From: Chitinispirillaceae bacterium | GTDB taxonomy: Bacteria > Fibrobacterota > Chitinivibrionia > Chitinivibrionales > Chitinispirillaceae | Direction: 5' to 3' | DNA: 7,234 bases | NCBI GenBank assembly: GCA_016926315.1 | Contig: JAFGOU010000174.1 | Span: 1 to 7,234 of the forward strand | Shown here: positions 1 to 5,621 of the stretch, piece by piece | Position numbering within the stretch: the first letter of the stretch is position 1 | Layout: every line of letters starts with the position of its first letter | Notes under the pieces: generated by a model | The model's database searches: none | Told to the model about the DNA's origin: nothing | What the model saw: the letters and a program-made list of their open reading frames with translations, nothing else | Program-made: the position numbers and the translations under genes

Positions 1-121
1 AAAAAATGGCACTTTTTATATTTTTTCCCGCTTCCGCACCAGCAGGGATCGTTGCGATTAATCATGTGAGGGTAACAGCACAATTCCTTTCATCATAAAA
101 CCGGAGTACCGCGTCAGCCTT

Positions 122-143
122 AAAAATAACCCGTTGCACCGGG
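122..143 (-). terminator. Possible intrinsic terminator of the suhB-like gene
   Basis: Read on the minus strand, 18 bases past the suhB-like stop, there is a 4-bp G/C stem (CCCG at 143-140 with CGGG at 133-130) and a 6-base loop, followed at once by TTATTTTT (129-122). Hairpin plus T-rich tract in this place fits a factor-independent terminator. The stem is short, so it may be weak or incidental. Confidence 0.4.
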
Positions 144-160
144 AGGCGGGGAAAAAAGTA

Positions 161-961
161 CTACCGCACCGTGCGCTTTCCGGGATCAAGCACGCGTTTG
201 AGAAATGCGTCATGGACCAGGCCGTTGCTGCACAGAAGGCCTTTTGCCTGCAGGTCCGCCGGCGTACCGTCGATATTGTCCGCCAACCCTCCGGCTTCAC
301 GGACGATCAACAGTCCTGCCGCAAAATCCCAGGCCGAGAGCGTATACTCAAAATAGGCGTCATAACGGCCGCACGCAAGCCAGGCAAGATCGAGTGAAGC
401 CGACCCCATGCGCCTCATGCAGCGGATGTCGGCCCTGAAAAGGGCATGAAGCGCTGCCAGGGTTTTTTCCATGGTCACGCCGCGGTCATAATAAAATCCC
501 GTGGCGATAAGGGACTCATTGAGACGGCTCTTGCGTGATACGTTGGCCGGCGCGCCATTGCACAGGGCTCCTTTGCCGGCCGATGCGCTGAACAGCTCCC
601 TGCGCAGGGGATCATAGACAACCCCGGCCAGAAGAATTCCCCTGTCCGCATAGGCGATTGACACGCCGAAATGCGGTATGTTCTGCGCATAATTCGTGGT
701 GCCGTCGAGCGGGTCGATGATCCAGAGCCGCTCCGCGTCAAGGCAGGCCTTGTCAAGAGACTCTTCGCCGTAAAACGACGAGCCCGGCGCTTCCCGGTCA
801 AGAAACCCGACGATCTGTTCTTCGGCCCGGCAATCTGCCTCGGTGACCAGATTGTGCGGAGCGCCTTTTTCCATGATACCGGCTTTTCCGAACATGCTGA
901 TCAGGAGATCTCCCGCCCTGCGGGCGGCTTCGGCGGCCAGTTCACGAATGTCCTTCATCAT
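161..961 (-). CDS. suhB: Inositol monophosphatase family protein (SuhB-like phosphatase)
   Basis: This is a 266-residue cytosolic phosphatase, the usual length for the Mg2+-dependent, Li+-sensitive inositol monophosphatase family. Members hydrolyse inositol-1-phosphate or related sugar and nucleotide phosphates; in E. coli SuhB also joins rRNA antitermination complexes. Visible motifs, in order: LVTEAD at residues 38-43, GEES at 65-68 (metal ligand Glu67), the signature IDPLDGTTN at 82-90 (metal ligands Asp83 and Asp86), and GSASLDLAWLACGRYDAYFE at 186-205 followed by WDFAAG at 211-216 (metal ligand Asp212). All expected catalytic residues are present, so the enzyme looks active. Two adjacent ATG codons open the frame (959-961 and 956-958). 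A GGGGGA stretch at 972-977 on the complementary strand lies 10 bases upstream of the first and supports this start. The gene is divergent from the TPR operon. The exact substrate (inositol-phosphate, fructose-1,6-bisphosphate, histidinol-phosphate or PAP) cannot be fixed from motifs alone; IMPase/SuhB is the best fit. Confidence 0.93.
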   Translation of the reverse strand: MMKDIRELAAEAARRAGDLLISMFGKAGIMEKGAPHNLVTEADCRAEEQIVGFLDREAPGSSFYGEESLDKACLDAERLWIIDPLDGTTNYAQNIPHFGVSIAYADRGILLAGVVYDPLRRELFSASAGKGALCNGAPANVSRKSRLNESLIATGFYYDRGVTMEKTLAALHALFRADIRCMRRMGSASLDLAWLACGRYDAYFEYTLSAWDFAAGLLIVREAGGLADNIDGTPADLQAKGLLCSNGLVHDAFLKRVLDPGKRTVR

Positions 962-1050
962 GTTTTTCTATTCCCCCATCCCTTGCAGGAAAATCAGGTT
1001 CGAGACTTCTCACCGGACATTGAAATCAGGCTAAAAGGTGCTCCTGGACC

Positions 1051-1080
1051 CTCCCCGAGCGGAGTCGAGAGGTGTTCGAC
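1051..1080. repeat. GC-rich segment resembling a dispersed intergenic repeat
   Basis: The segment can form two overlapping small hairpins: CTCC (1051-1054) with GGAG (1061-1064), and GTCGA (1064-1068) with TCGAC (1076-1080). Its core CCGAGCGGAGTCGAG closely resembles a GAGCGGAGTCGA-type sequence that I recall as a frequent intergenic repeat in environmental bacterial genomes. Only one copy lies in this window, so repeat status is inferred from resemblance. Confidence 0.35.
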
Positions 1081-1103
1081 GGTACTCCCAAATAGAGACC
1101 AAC

Positions 1104-1113
1104 TAGTATACTA
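1104..1113. promoter_or_regulatory. Perfect 10-bp palindrome with TATACT on both strands
   Basis: TAGTATACTA is a perfect palindrome, so a -10-like TATACT reads on the plus strand at 1107-1112 and on the minus strand at 1110-1105. It lies between the divergent genes, which suits a bidirectional -10 element or a dimeric regulator site. No good -35 box is seen at 16-18 bases on either side, so promoter function is only a possibility. Confidence 0.3.
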
Positions 1114-1189
1114 TTTTTCACGCAGGCGAGGCGGAATCATTGTTCCCCATAAAAGAATGATGCCGCCCCCGGATCAAATACTATTTTCA
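1108..1189 (+). repeat. Pair of near-identical AT-rich direct repeats flanking a hairpin
   Basis: ATACTATTTTTCA at 1108-1120 recurs as ATACTATTTTCA at 1178-1189, differing by one T. The copies start 70 bases apart and sit 9 and 10 bases outside the two arms of the hairpin at 1130-1167. They stand out as AT-rich in a GC-rich neighbourhood. They could be paired regulator sites, or the remains of a small insertion with duplicated flanks; nothing here decides between these. Confidence 0.45.
1130..1167. repeat. Strong imperfect inverted repeat (hairpin)
   Basis: GGCGGAATCATT (1130-1141) pairs with AATGATGCCGCC (1156-1167) at 11 of 12 positions; the one mismatch is A1135 against G1162. Beyond a G-G mismatch (1142/1155), two further T-A pairs (1143/1154 and 1144/1153) extend the stem, leaving an 8-base loop. 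No T-tract follows on either strand, so it does not look like an intrinsic terminator. It could be an operator, an RNA leader structure of the TPR operon or a miniature repeat element. Confidence 0.6.
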
Positions 1190-1234
1190 AACCGGGTTGC
1201 AGCACTGCCTTGAAGGGGAGAATAGGGCGCGGTT

Positions 1235-1249
1235 GCCGAAGGGCTCGGC
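1235..1249 (+). other. Small hairpin in the leader of the TPR gene
   Basis: GCCGA (1235-1239) pairs with TCGGC (1245-1249) around a 5-base loop. It lies about 40 bases upstream of the TPR start codon and would be in its 5' untranslated leader if transcription starts upstream. It leaves the ribosome-binding site free. It may be incidental in GC-rich DNA. Confidence 0.3.
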
Positions 1250-1272
1250 GCAGGGTGTTCACGTTTTTCCAC

Positions 1273-1278
1273 AAGGAG
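1273..1278 (+). promoter_or_regulatory. Ribosome-binding site of the TPR gene
   Basis: AAGGAG lies 10 bases before the ATG at 1289. It is the best Shine-Dalgarno match in the window and fixes the start immediately before a credible signal peptide. Confidence 0.75.
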
Positions 1279-1288
1279 CGGTCGGCAT

Positions 1289-2911
1289 ATGAGGTTATCA
1301 ACAATAGTGGCAGTGTGCATTGCGCTTTTAGGACTGATCACGGACGGACGGGCCCAGGCCGGGCAGGAGATGCTTCTCGCTGCCAGAGAAATCCCTTCGG
1401 CCCCGAAAAAGAGCGCCGGGAACGACATCAAACAGATCGGCGACCGGTATGCCCGCCAAGGCAACAGGGAAAGCGCGATGGCGGCATACCGGGAGTTCAT
1501 GGAAAAACACGGCAACGACACCGCCGCGGCCAGGATTGCGCGGGCACTCGGCGAATACTACTACGCCGACAAGAACTACCCGGAAACGATACGATACTTT
1601 TCCATGGTCAAGGGCCCCCTCGCCGCCGAGGTGCCGCACAGACTCATGCTCGCGCGGTCGTTAAACGCTGCAGGAAAGAACAAAGAGGCAATCGAACTGC
1701 TCCAGCCGCTGGCGATCCTTACCACCCTTACAATCGATGAGCGACAGTTCATTTTTAAAACGCTCGGCGAGGCGTGCCTCGCGACGGGACAGAACGATAA
1801 AGCGTTCACCTGGTATGAAAAGTACCAGAAGCTGGGCGGTGCGAAAAACGCCGACGTCTCCTACGGTCTCGCGTTCCTCCAGGAAACCGCCAATCCGATA
1901 AAAGCAAAACTGCAGTACGAGGAAAATGTCAAGAAATTCCCCGCCGATTATCGCAACTTTCTGCGCCTGGGCCTGCTCCACTCATCGAACAAAGCCACGC
2001 TCAAGCAGTCGGCGGCGCTGCTGAAAAAAGCCGCAGAACTGGGCGACACCATCCCGTCGGCGTGGCTTGAAGTCGCCCGCGCATACGGCAGGCTCGGCAG
2101 AACCGATGACGAGCTCTCCGCGTACGAGCAGTACAGGAAATTCGATACGGCAAGCCTCGAGGCGCGTACCCGCATCGGTACGATCATCCTTGCCAAAGGG
2201 TATACCGACGAGGCGATGCGGATGCTCACCGCCGCGCACAAACAGGCGCCCGACAGCACGGGTCCCCGGGTCGCCCTTGCGGACGCGTATCTCAGAACCG
2301 GTAAGACCTCGGAAGCCATCAACCTGCTCGTCAAGGCCAAAGCCTCAAAACCAAAGGATCCCGAAATCCGCAGAATGCTGGTCGAAGCCTATCGCATCAC
2401 CAAACAGGATCAACAGGCGTTCCAGGAGATCAAAGCGCTCCTGGAGATAAAGCGGGACAACCCGTTGCTGCTCTCCTACGCCAGGCTGTTGTTGAAACTG
2501 GGCAAGCTCGATGAGGCGGCGAACGCGATCGAGGACATACGCGCCACGGAACCGGAAAATATCGAAGCGCTCATGACCCTCGGCGCCGTTCTCCGGGCGC
2601 AGAAAAAACAGGACGAGGCGATCGAAATCTACAAAGAAATCAGCGCTATCGATTTTAAATATGCCCCGGCGACGTACGAACGGGCACAGGTGTACCTGGA
2701 GCAGAAAAAAATCAAATGGGCCGAGCAGTTCTACAAACGGGCCCTGGAACAGGACCCTGGCATGGCGGTGGCGAACCTCGGGCTTGCCAGAGTGGCGCTC
2801 CAGTACAAGAACCGGGACGTATATCTCGAATTCCTCGACAAGGCTGCGGCGATGGACCCTGGACATCCGGAAATCAAGAAGGAACTCAAAAAAAGCCGGG
2901 AAACGAAATAG
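1289..2911 (+). CDS. Exported tetratricopeptide-repeat (TPR) protein
   Basis: This 540-residue protein is built almost wholly of helical TPR units. Residues 1-24 look like a Sec signal peptide: a basic Arg2, a hydrophobic core (IVAVCIALLGLI, 6-17) and an A-Q-A site with likely cleavage after residue 24. There is no lipobox, so the product is probably a soluble periplasmic or secreted protein, not a lipoprotein. From about residue 45 to the end, roughly a dozen 34-residue units can be followed by the recurring small/large pattern, such as GDRYARQGNRESAMAAYREF, YLRTGKTSEAINLL and KKQDEAIEIYKEI. The short C-terminus is lysine-rich. TPR arrays are protein-binding scaffolds; in the periplasm such proteins often assist envelope assembly, secretion or polysaccharide export. 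No catalytic domain is present, so the specific job is unknown. It heads a likely operon with maf, rodZ and tatD, which suggests an envelope role by context only. The start is set by AAGGAG 10 bases upstream. Confidence 0.88.
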   Translation: MRLSTIVAVCIALLGLITDGRAQAGQEMLLAAREIPSAPKKSAGNDIKQIGDRYARQGNRESAMAAYREFMEKHGNDTAAARIARALGEYYYADKNYPETIRYFSMVKGPLAAEVPHRLMLARSLNAAGKNKEAIELLQPLAILTTLTIDERQFIFKTLGEACLATGQNDKAFTWYEKYQKLGGAKNADVSYGLAFLQETANPIKAKLQYEENVKKFPADYRNFLRLGLLHSSNKATLKQSAALLKKAAELGDTIPSAWLEVARAYGRLGRTDDELSAYEQYRKFDTASLEARTRIGTIILAKGYTDEAMRMLTAAHKQAPDSTGPRVALADAYLRTGKTSEAINLLVKAKASKPKDPEIRRMLVEAYRITKQDQQAFQEIKALLEIKRDNPLLLSYARLLLKLGKLDEAANAIEDIRATEPENIEALMTLGAVLRAQKKQDEAIEIYKEISAIDFKYAPATYERAQVYLEQKKIKWAEQFYKRALEQDPGMAVANLGLARVALQYKNRDVYLEFLDKAAAMDPGHPEIKKELKKSRETK

Positions 2912-3059
2912 CCCTGCCAGGGCGGTGTCGGAGCGGTATCCTTGCAGGGCCCACCAGCCGCGGACCCGCTTCGTTTATCCCGAAAAATCATGCCTGCGTT
3001 CCAACGTACGACGCCAATCTGTCACCATCGTTCCCGCCCCTATTATGTATTTTGTTCCC

Positions 3060-3683
3060 ATGACGGCATGGCAGAATCTTCGCAGGCCCGTTATTCTCGC
3101 GTCGCAATCGCCCCGACGCAGGGAGATCCTTGCCCAGATGGGAGTGTCGTTCCAGGTAATCGTTCCCGCCGATCTTGACGAGGCACGGTATATTGATCCC
3201 GCAGATCTCGTCGGCTCGCTGCAAAAGCTTGCACTGGCCAAGACTGCCGGCATTGCCGAGCGGCATGTCGATGCGCTCGTACTCGGGGCCGACACCGTGG
3301 TCGTTAAGGACGGCCGGGTGCTCGGCAAACCCGTTGACCGCCGTGAAGCCCGGGCAATGCTTGAAAGCCTGTCGGGCAGCATCCACCAGGTCATGACCGG
3401 CGTGGCGCTCGTGTGCGCCGCAGAAACTTTTAGCGCTTCTGCAGTCGCTTGCACGGATGTATTTTTCAGAAAGCTGACCGGCGACGATATCGAAGCATAT
3501 CTGGCGCTGTGCGAATACCGCGACAAGGCGGGCGCTTATGCGATCCAGGGGAAAGCGATGGTGTTCATCGAAAAAATCACCGGCTGCTATTACAACGTCG
3601 TCGGCCTGCCGGTAGCCGAAACAATCTCGCTTTTTTCCGAATTCTCCATCCGTTCCGGGGACAGCAATGAGCGAACGTCATAA
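3060..3683 (+). CDS. maf: Maf-family nucleoside triphosphate pyrophosphatase (probable dTTP/UTPase)
   Basis: This 207-residue cytosolic enzyme is of normal length for Maf/YhdE proteins, which hydrolyse dTTP, UTP and some modified nucleotides to monophosphates and are linked to septum arrest in Bacillus subtilis. Visible motifs: the N-terminal signature LASQSPRRREIL (13-24), the acidic Asp40-Glu41 pair, ALAK (58-61), GADTVVV with the probable catalytic Asp78, GRVLGKP, and the C-terminal block YRDKAGAYAIQGKA. The AGAYAIQG wording favours the dTTP/UTP branch over the m7GTP (YceF) branch. The frame is open far upstream, so the start is uncertain. ATG at 3060 gives the usual N-terminus and ATG at 3045 would add five residues; neither has a recognisable Shine-Dalgarno sequence. 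The gap after the TPR stop is 148 bases. The 3' end overlaps rodZ by 17 bases, implying co-transcription and perhaps coupled translation. Confidence 0.93.
   Translation: MTAWQNLRRPVILASQSPRRREILAQMGVSFQVIVPADLDEARYIDPADLVGSLQKLALAKTAGIAERHVDALVLGADTVVVKDGRVLGKPVDRREARAMLESLSGSIHQVMTGVALVCAAETFSASAVACTDVFFRKLTGDDIEAYLALCEYRDKAGAYAIQGKAMVFIEKITGCYYNVVGLPVAETISLFSEFSIRSGDSNERTS
3657..3661 (+). promoter_or_regulatory. Ribosome-binding site of rodZ inside maf
   Basis: GGGGA lies 5 bases before the rodZ ATG at 3667, within the last codons of maf. It supports a start that overlaps the maf end by 17 bases rather than a later internal ATG. Confidence 0.5.
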
Positions 3684-4836
3684 CCCCTCATCATCAGCAG
3701 ATTCATCCGGCAATGGCGCATCCATCACGAAGGAACGCATTGGTGAGATCATCAGGAATGCGAGAATGGCGCGCGGCATCTCGGTTGAAAAACTTGCCGC
3801 GGAAATGAGAATTAACTCCCGTTATCTCGAAGCGCTTGAATCCAACGATTACGACCGTCTTCCGGGAGATGCCTACATCAGGGTCTATCTCCGTTCGATC
3901 TGCGTTTATTTTTCGCTCAATCCCGAAGAGGTCCTTCAGCGGTTTTTTGACGAGCGCGGGTTGACCGGAGTCGATACCCTGCGCAAGGATTCCAGCACCA
4001 AGATCAACCTGGAGACCGTGCAGGACAAAAAGACGCCCGGTGCATTGCTGTTCGTGGGCATCGCTCTGATCGTTGTGCTGGCAGGGTCCGCATTCTTCGC
4101 CGGAAGGCAGGGGTGGTTCAATCAACAGCCTGCCGGAATCGCGGGAGGAGACACCACACAGCAGGCGTATTCGGGTGATACGACAGACTATGTTCCTGAG
4201 CTGAGCGATCTGATCGATCTCGAAGATCCCCCCGCGCGCCGCAAACCGGCGAACGCTTCTGCTCCAGCCGGAAAAGGCGAAAAGTCGCCTGCACTTCCCG
4301 GCGACACGGCAAAGCCGCAGAAAAGCGCCGTACCGTCGACGGTGGACTCCTCGCCTGCAAAGAGAAAAACCGTAGACTCCATGGCCGCCCAATCCGCCAG
4401 GGATACCCTAAAGAAAGCAACGGCAGCAAAGGCAATGGCTGCGCTCAAAGACACCGGTAAAACGGTTGCAGCCGCACTCAAACCTTCCCTTGAAAAACAG
4501 GAAAAAGATACCGTCACAAGCCCTCAGGCCCCGGTATCGACCGGTAAAACGATGAAGCTGCGCATTACCGTGGTAAACGATTCATGCTGGGCCCGCGTTT
4601 TCAGCGACAACAAAGAGTGGCGCAAGCTCCTCCGCAAGGGCGCCACCATGTCGTGGATAGCGAGGGACAGTTTCAATGTTCACATCGGCGCCAACCAGAC
4701 GGTGAGTATATCGCTCGATGAAAAGCCCGTTATCGTCCCGGGCTCGGGTGTGGTGACCTTTAAAATCGACCAGATGGGAAACGTGACCCCCTGGACGATC
4801 GCGAAATGGAATACCGTTTTTCAGGACCGCCGGTAG
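3667..4836 (+). CDS. rodZ: RodZ-like cytoskeletal membrane protein (HTH, TM and DUF4115 domains)
   Basis: This 389-residue bitopic inner-membrane protein has the RodZ architecture. RodZ links the MreB actin-like cytoskeleton to the cell-wall elongation machinery. Residues 20-97 form a cytoplasmic Cro/CI-type helix-turn-helix domain (IGEIIRNARMARGISVEKLA at 25-44 and onward). The segment AYIRVYLRS places aromatic residues Tyr70 and Tyr74 where E. coli RodZ carries the Phe60/Tyr64 pair that contacts MreB. A single transmembrane helix spans about 125-145 (GALLFVGIALIVVLAGSAFF). A long Pro/Ala/Lys-rich linker with recurring Asp-Thr and Asp-Ser pairs follows (about 146-295). The C-terminal DUF4115 domain (about 296-385) starts at MKLRITVVND and contains WARVFSDNKEWRKLLRKGA. 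Although the HTH could suggest a DNA-binding regulator, the membrane anchor and DUF4115 make RodZ far more likely. It overlaps maf and is followed after 10 bases by tatD. No mreB, mreC or mreD lies in the window. Confidence 0.9.
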   Translation: MSERHNPSSSADSSGNGASITKERIGEIIRNARMARGISVEKLAAEMRINSRYLEALESNDYDRLPGDAYIRVYLRSICVYFSLNPEEVLQRFFDERGLTGVDTLRKDSSTKINLETVQDKKTPGALLFVGIALIVVLAGSAFFAGRQGWFNQQPAGIAGGDTTQQAYSGDTTDYVPELSDLIDLEDPPARRKPANASAPAGKGEKSPALPGDTAKPQKSAVPSTVDSSPAKRKTVDSMAAQSARDTLKKATAAKAMAALKDTGKTVAAALKPSLEKQEKDTVTSPQAPVSTGKTMKLRITVVNDSCWARVFSDNKEWRKLLRKGATMSWIARDSFNVHIGANQTVSISLDEKPVIVPGSGVVTFKIDQMGNVTPWTIAKWNTVFQDRR

Positions 4837-4846
4837 CCGCCTTCCC

Positions 4847-5602
4847 ATGTGGATCGACAGTCACGCCCATCTCGACCGGCTGCCCGAGGATGCCCTGCCC
4901 CGGCTCATTGCCGAAGCCGATGCCGCAGGAGTCGGGCTGATACTTTCAGCCGCCACCGATCTCGGCTCCGCAGAGAGCGTAACCCGTTTATGCGGCATGT
5001 TTCCCGGCGTGTATGGCGCAGCCGGTATTTCTCCGTTCGACGTTGAAGGAATTGCCGGTGATTGGGAGGAACGGCTCAAGGCGCTGCTCATACATGACAA
5101 GATGGTTGCCGCAGGCGAGATCGGCCTTGACCGCTCGAACCCCCGATATCCCACCATCGAATGCCAGAAGCCGGTCTTTACCCGCCAGCTCGCCATCGCG
5201 CAGGAGCTGCGTCTTCCGGTCGTGGTCCATTCGCGCGGCGCTGAACGGGAGGTCGCTACGATCTGCAGAGAGCAGGGGATTACCCGTGCGCTGTTTCACT
5301 GCTTTACCGGGACCGCCGGTTCGCTCGACTTCCTTCTCCAGTGCGGATACCACGTTTCATTCTCCGGCATCGTCACCTTCAGCGGAGCGGTCCGTGAACT
5401 TGCCGCGCGAGTCCCGCTCGACAGGCTCCTTATCGAAACCGACTCTCCCTACCTTGCTCCGGTCCCCTACCGCGGGAAAACCAACCAACCGGCCTGGGCG
5501 GCGATTACGGGCGAATGCATTGCAGACGCGAAGGGCATGTCGGCGGAGACGCTCCAGAAAGCCATGGCGGAAAACTTCGAGCGGTTGTTTCTTTGCAGAT
5601 AA
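4847..5602 (+). CDS. tatD: TatD-family metal-dependent hydrolase (DNase)
   Basis: This 251-residue cytosolic TIM-barrel enzyme is close to the usual 255-265 residues. TatD proteins are metal-dependent nucleases with 3'-5' exonuclease activity on DNA, implicated in DNA repair. Metal-binding residues expected from the family are visible: His6 and His8 in HAHLD, Glu91 in GEIGLD, His128 in HSR, His151 in HCFTG and Asp199 in ETDSPYLAP. The typical VPYRGKTNQP block follows (206-215). One departure is notable: the family's G-x-H-P motif is GISP at 60-63, with Ser62 replacing a normally conserved His; the codon is TCT, two changes from either His codon. The start lies 10 bases after the rodZ stop. 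No Shine-Dalgarno sequence is at normal distance (AGGA at 4823-4826 is 20 bases away), so translation may depend on coupling to rodZ. It is the last gene of the likely operon and ends 19 bases from a convergent gene. Confidence 0.92.
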   Translation: MWIDSHAHLDRLPEDALPRLIAEADAAGVGLILSAATDLGSAESVTRLCGMFPGVYGAAGISPFDVEGIAGDWEERLKALLIHDKMVAAGEIGLDRSNPRYPTIECQKPVFTRQLAIAQELRLPVVVHSRGAEREVATICREQGITRALFHCFTGTAGSLDFLLQCGYHVSFSGIVTFSGAVRELAARVPLDRLLIETDSPYLAPVPYRGKTNQPAWAAITGECIADAKGMSAETLQKAMAENFERLFLCR

Positions 5603-5621
5603 GTCAATCTTCCTCACGCTC

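Larger units (their letters stand above)
962..1288. other. Divergent, structured intergenic region
   Basis: This 327-base gap separates the minus-strand suhB-like start from the plus-strand TPR gene start, so it should carry promoters for both. No coding frame with family similarity was seen; frames open across it are extensions of antisense shadows. It contains a GC-rich repeat-like segment (1051-1080), a 10-bp palindrome with a TATACT on each strand (1104-1113), a strong imperfect hairpin (1130-1167), a short inverted repeat CCCGG/CCGGG (1168-1172 with 1192-1196) and a leader hairpin (1235-1249). No convincing pair of -35 and -10 boxes with standard spacing was found for either gene. Confidence 0.7.

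Noticed and set aside
671..1213. Plus-strand open frame of 180 codons across the suhB start and the intergenic region
   Set aside because: Most of it is antisense to motif-bearing suhB codons; the rest is non-coding in character with hairpins and repeats.
1210..1740. Plus-strand open frame of 176 codons overlapping the TPR gene start
   Set aside because: It is Arg/Gly-rich, overlaps the signal peptide and first repeats of the TPR gene in another frame, and has no domain.
2345..2866. Antisense open frame of 173 codons inside the TPR gene
   Set aside because: It lies fully within a convincing TPR coding frame on the other strand and has no recognisable domain or start signal.
2911..2950. Inverted repeat GCCCTGC (2911-2917) and GCAGGGC (2944-2950) as a terminator after the TPR gene
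   Set aside because: It has a 26-base loop and no T-tract afterwards, so it is a poor intrinsic terminator; it may be chance in GC-rich sequence.
2661..3059. Upstream extension of the maf frame into the TPR gene
   Set aside because: The frame is open, but the family's N-terminus begins at the ATG at 3060 (or 3045); the extension has shadow-like composition and overlaps TPR codons.
3667..3960. Helix-turn-helix as evidence of a DNA-binding transcription regulator or phage repressor
   Set aside because: The same protein has one transmembrane helix, a long linker and a DUF4115 domain, the RodZ architecture, in which the HTH domain binds MreB.
5603..5621. Bidirectional terminator between tatD and the convergent gene
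   Set aside because: The 19-base gap contains no inverted repeat; any termination signal must lie inside the coding regions or depend on Rho.
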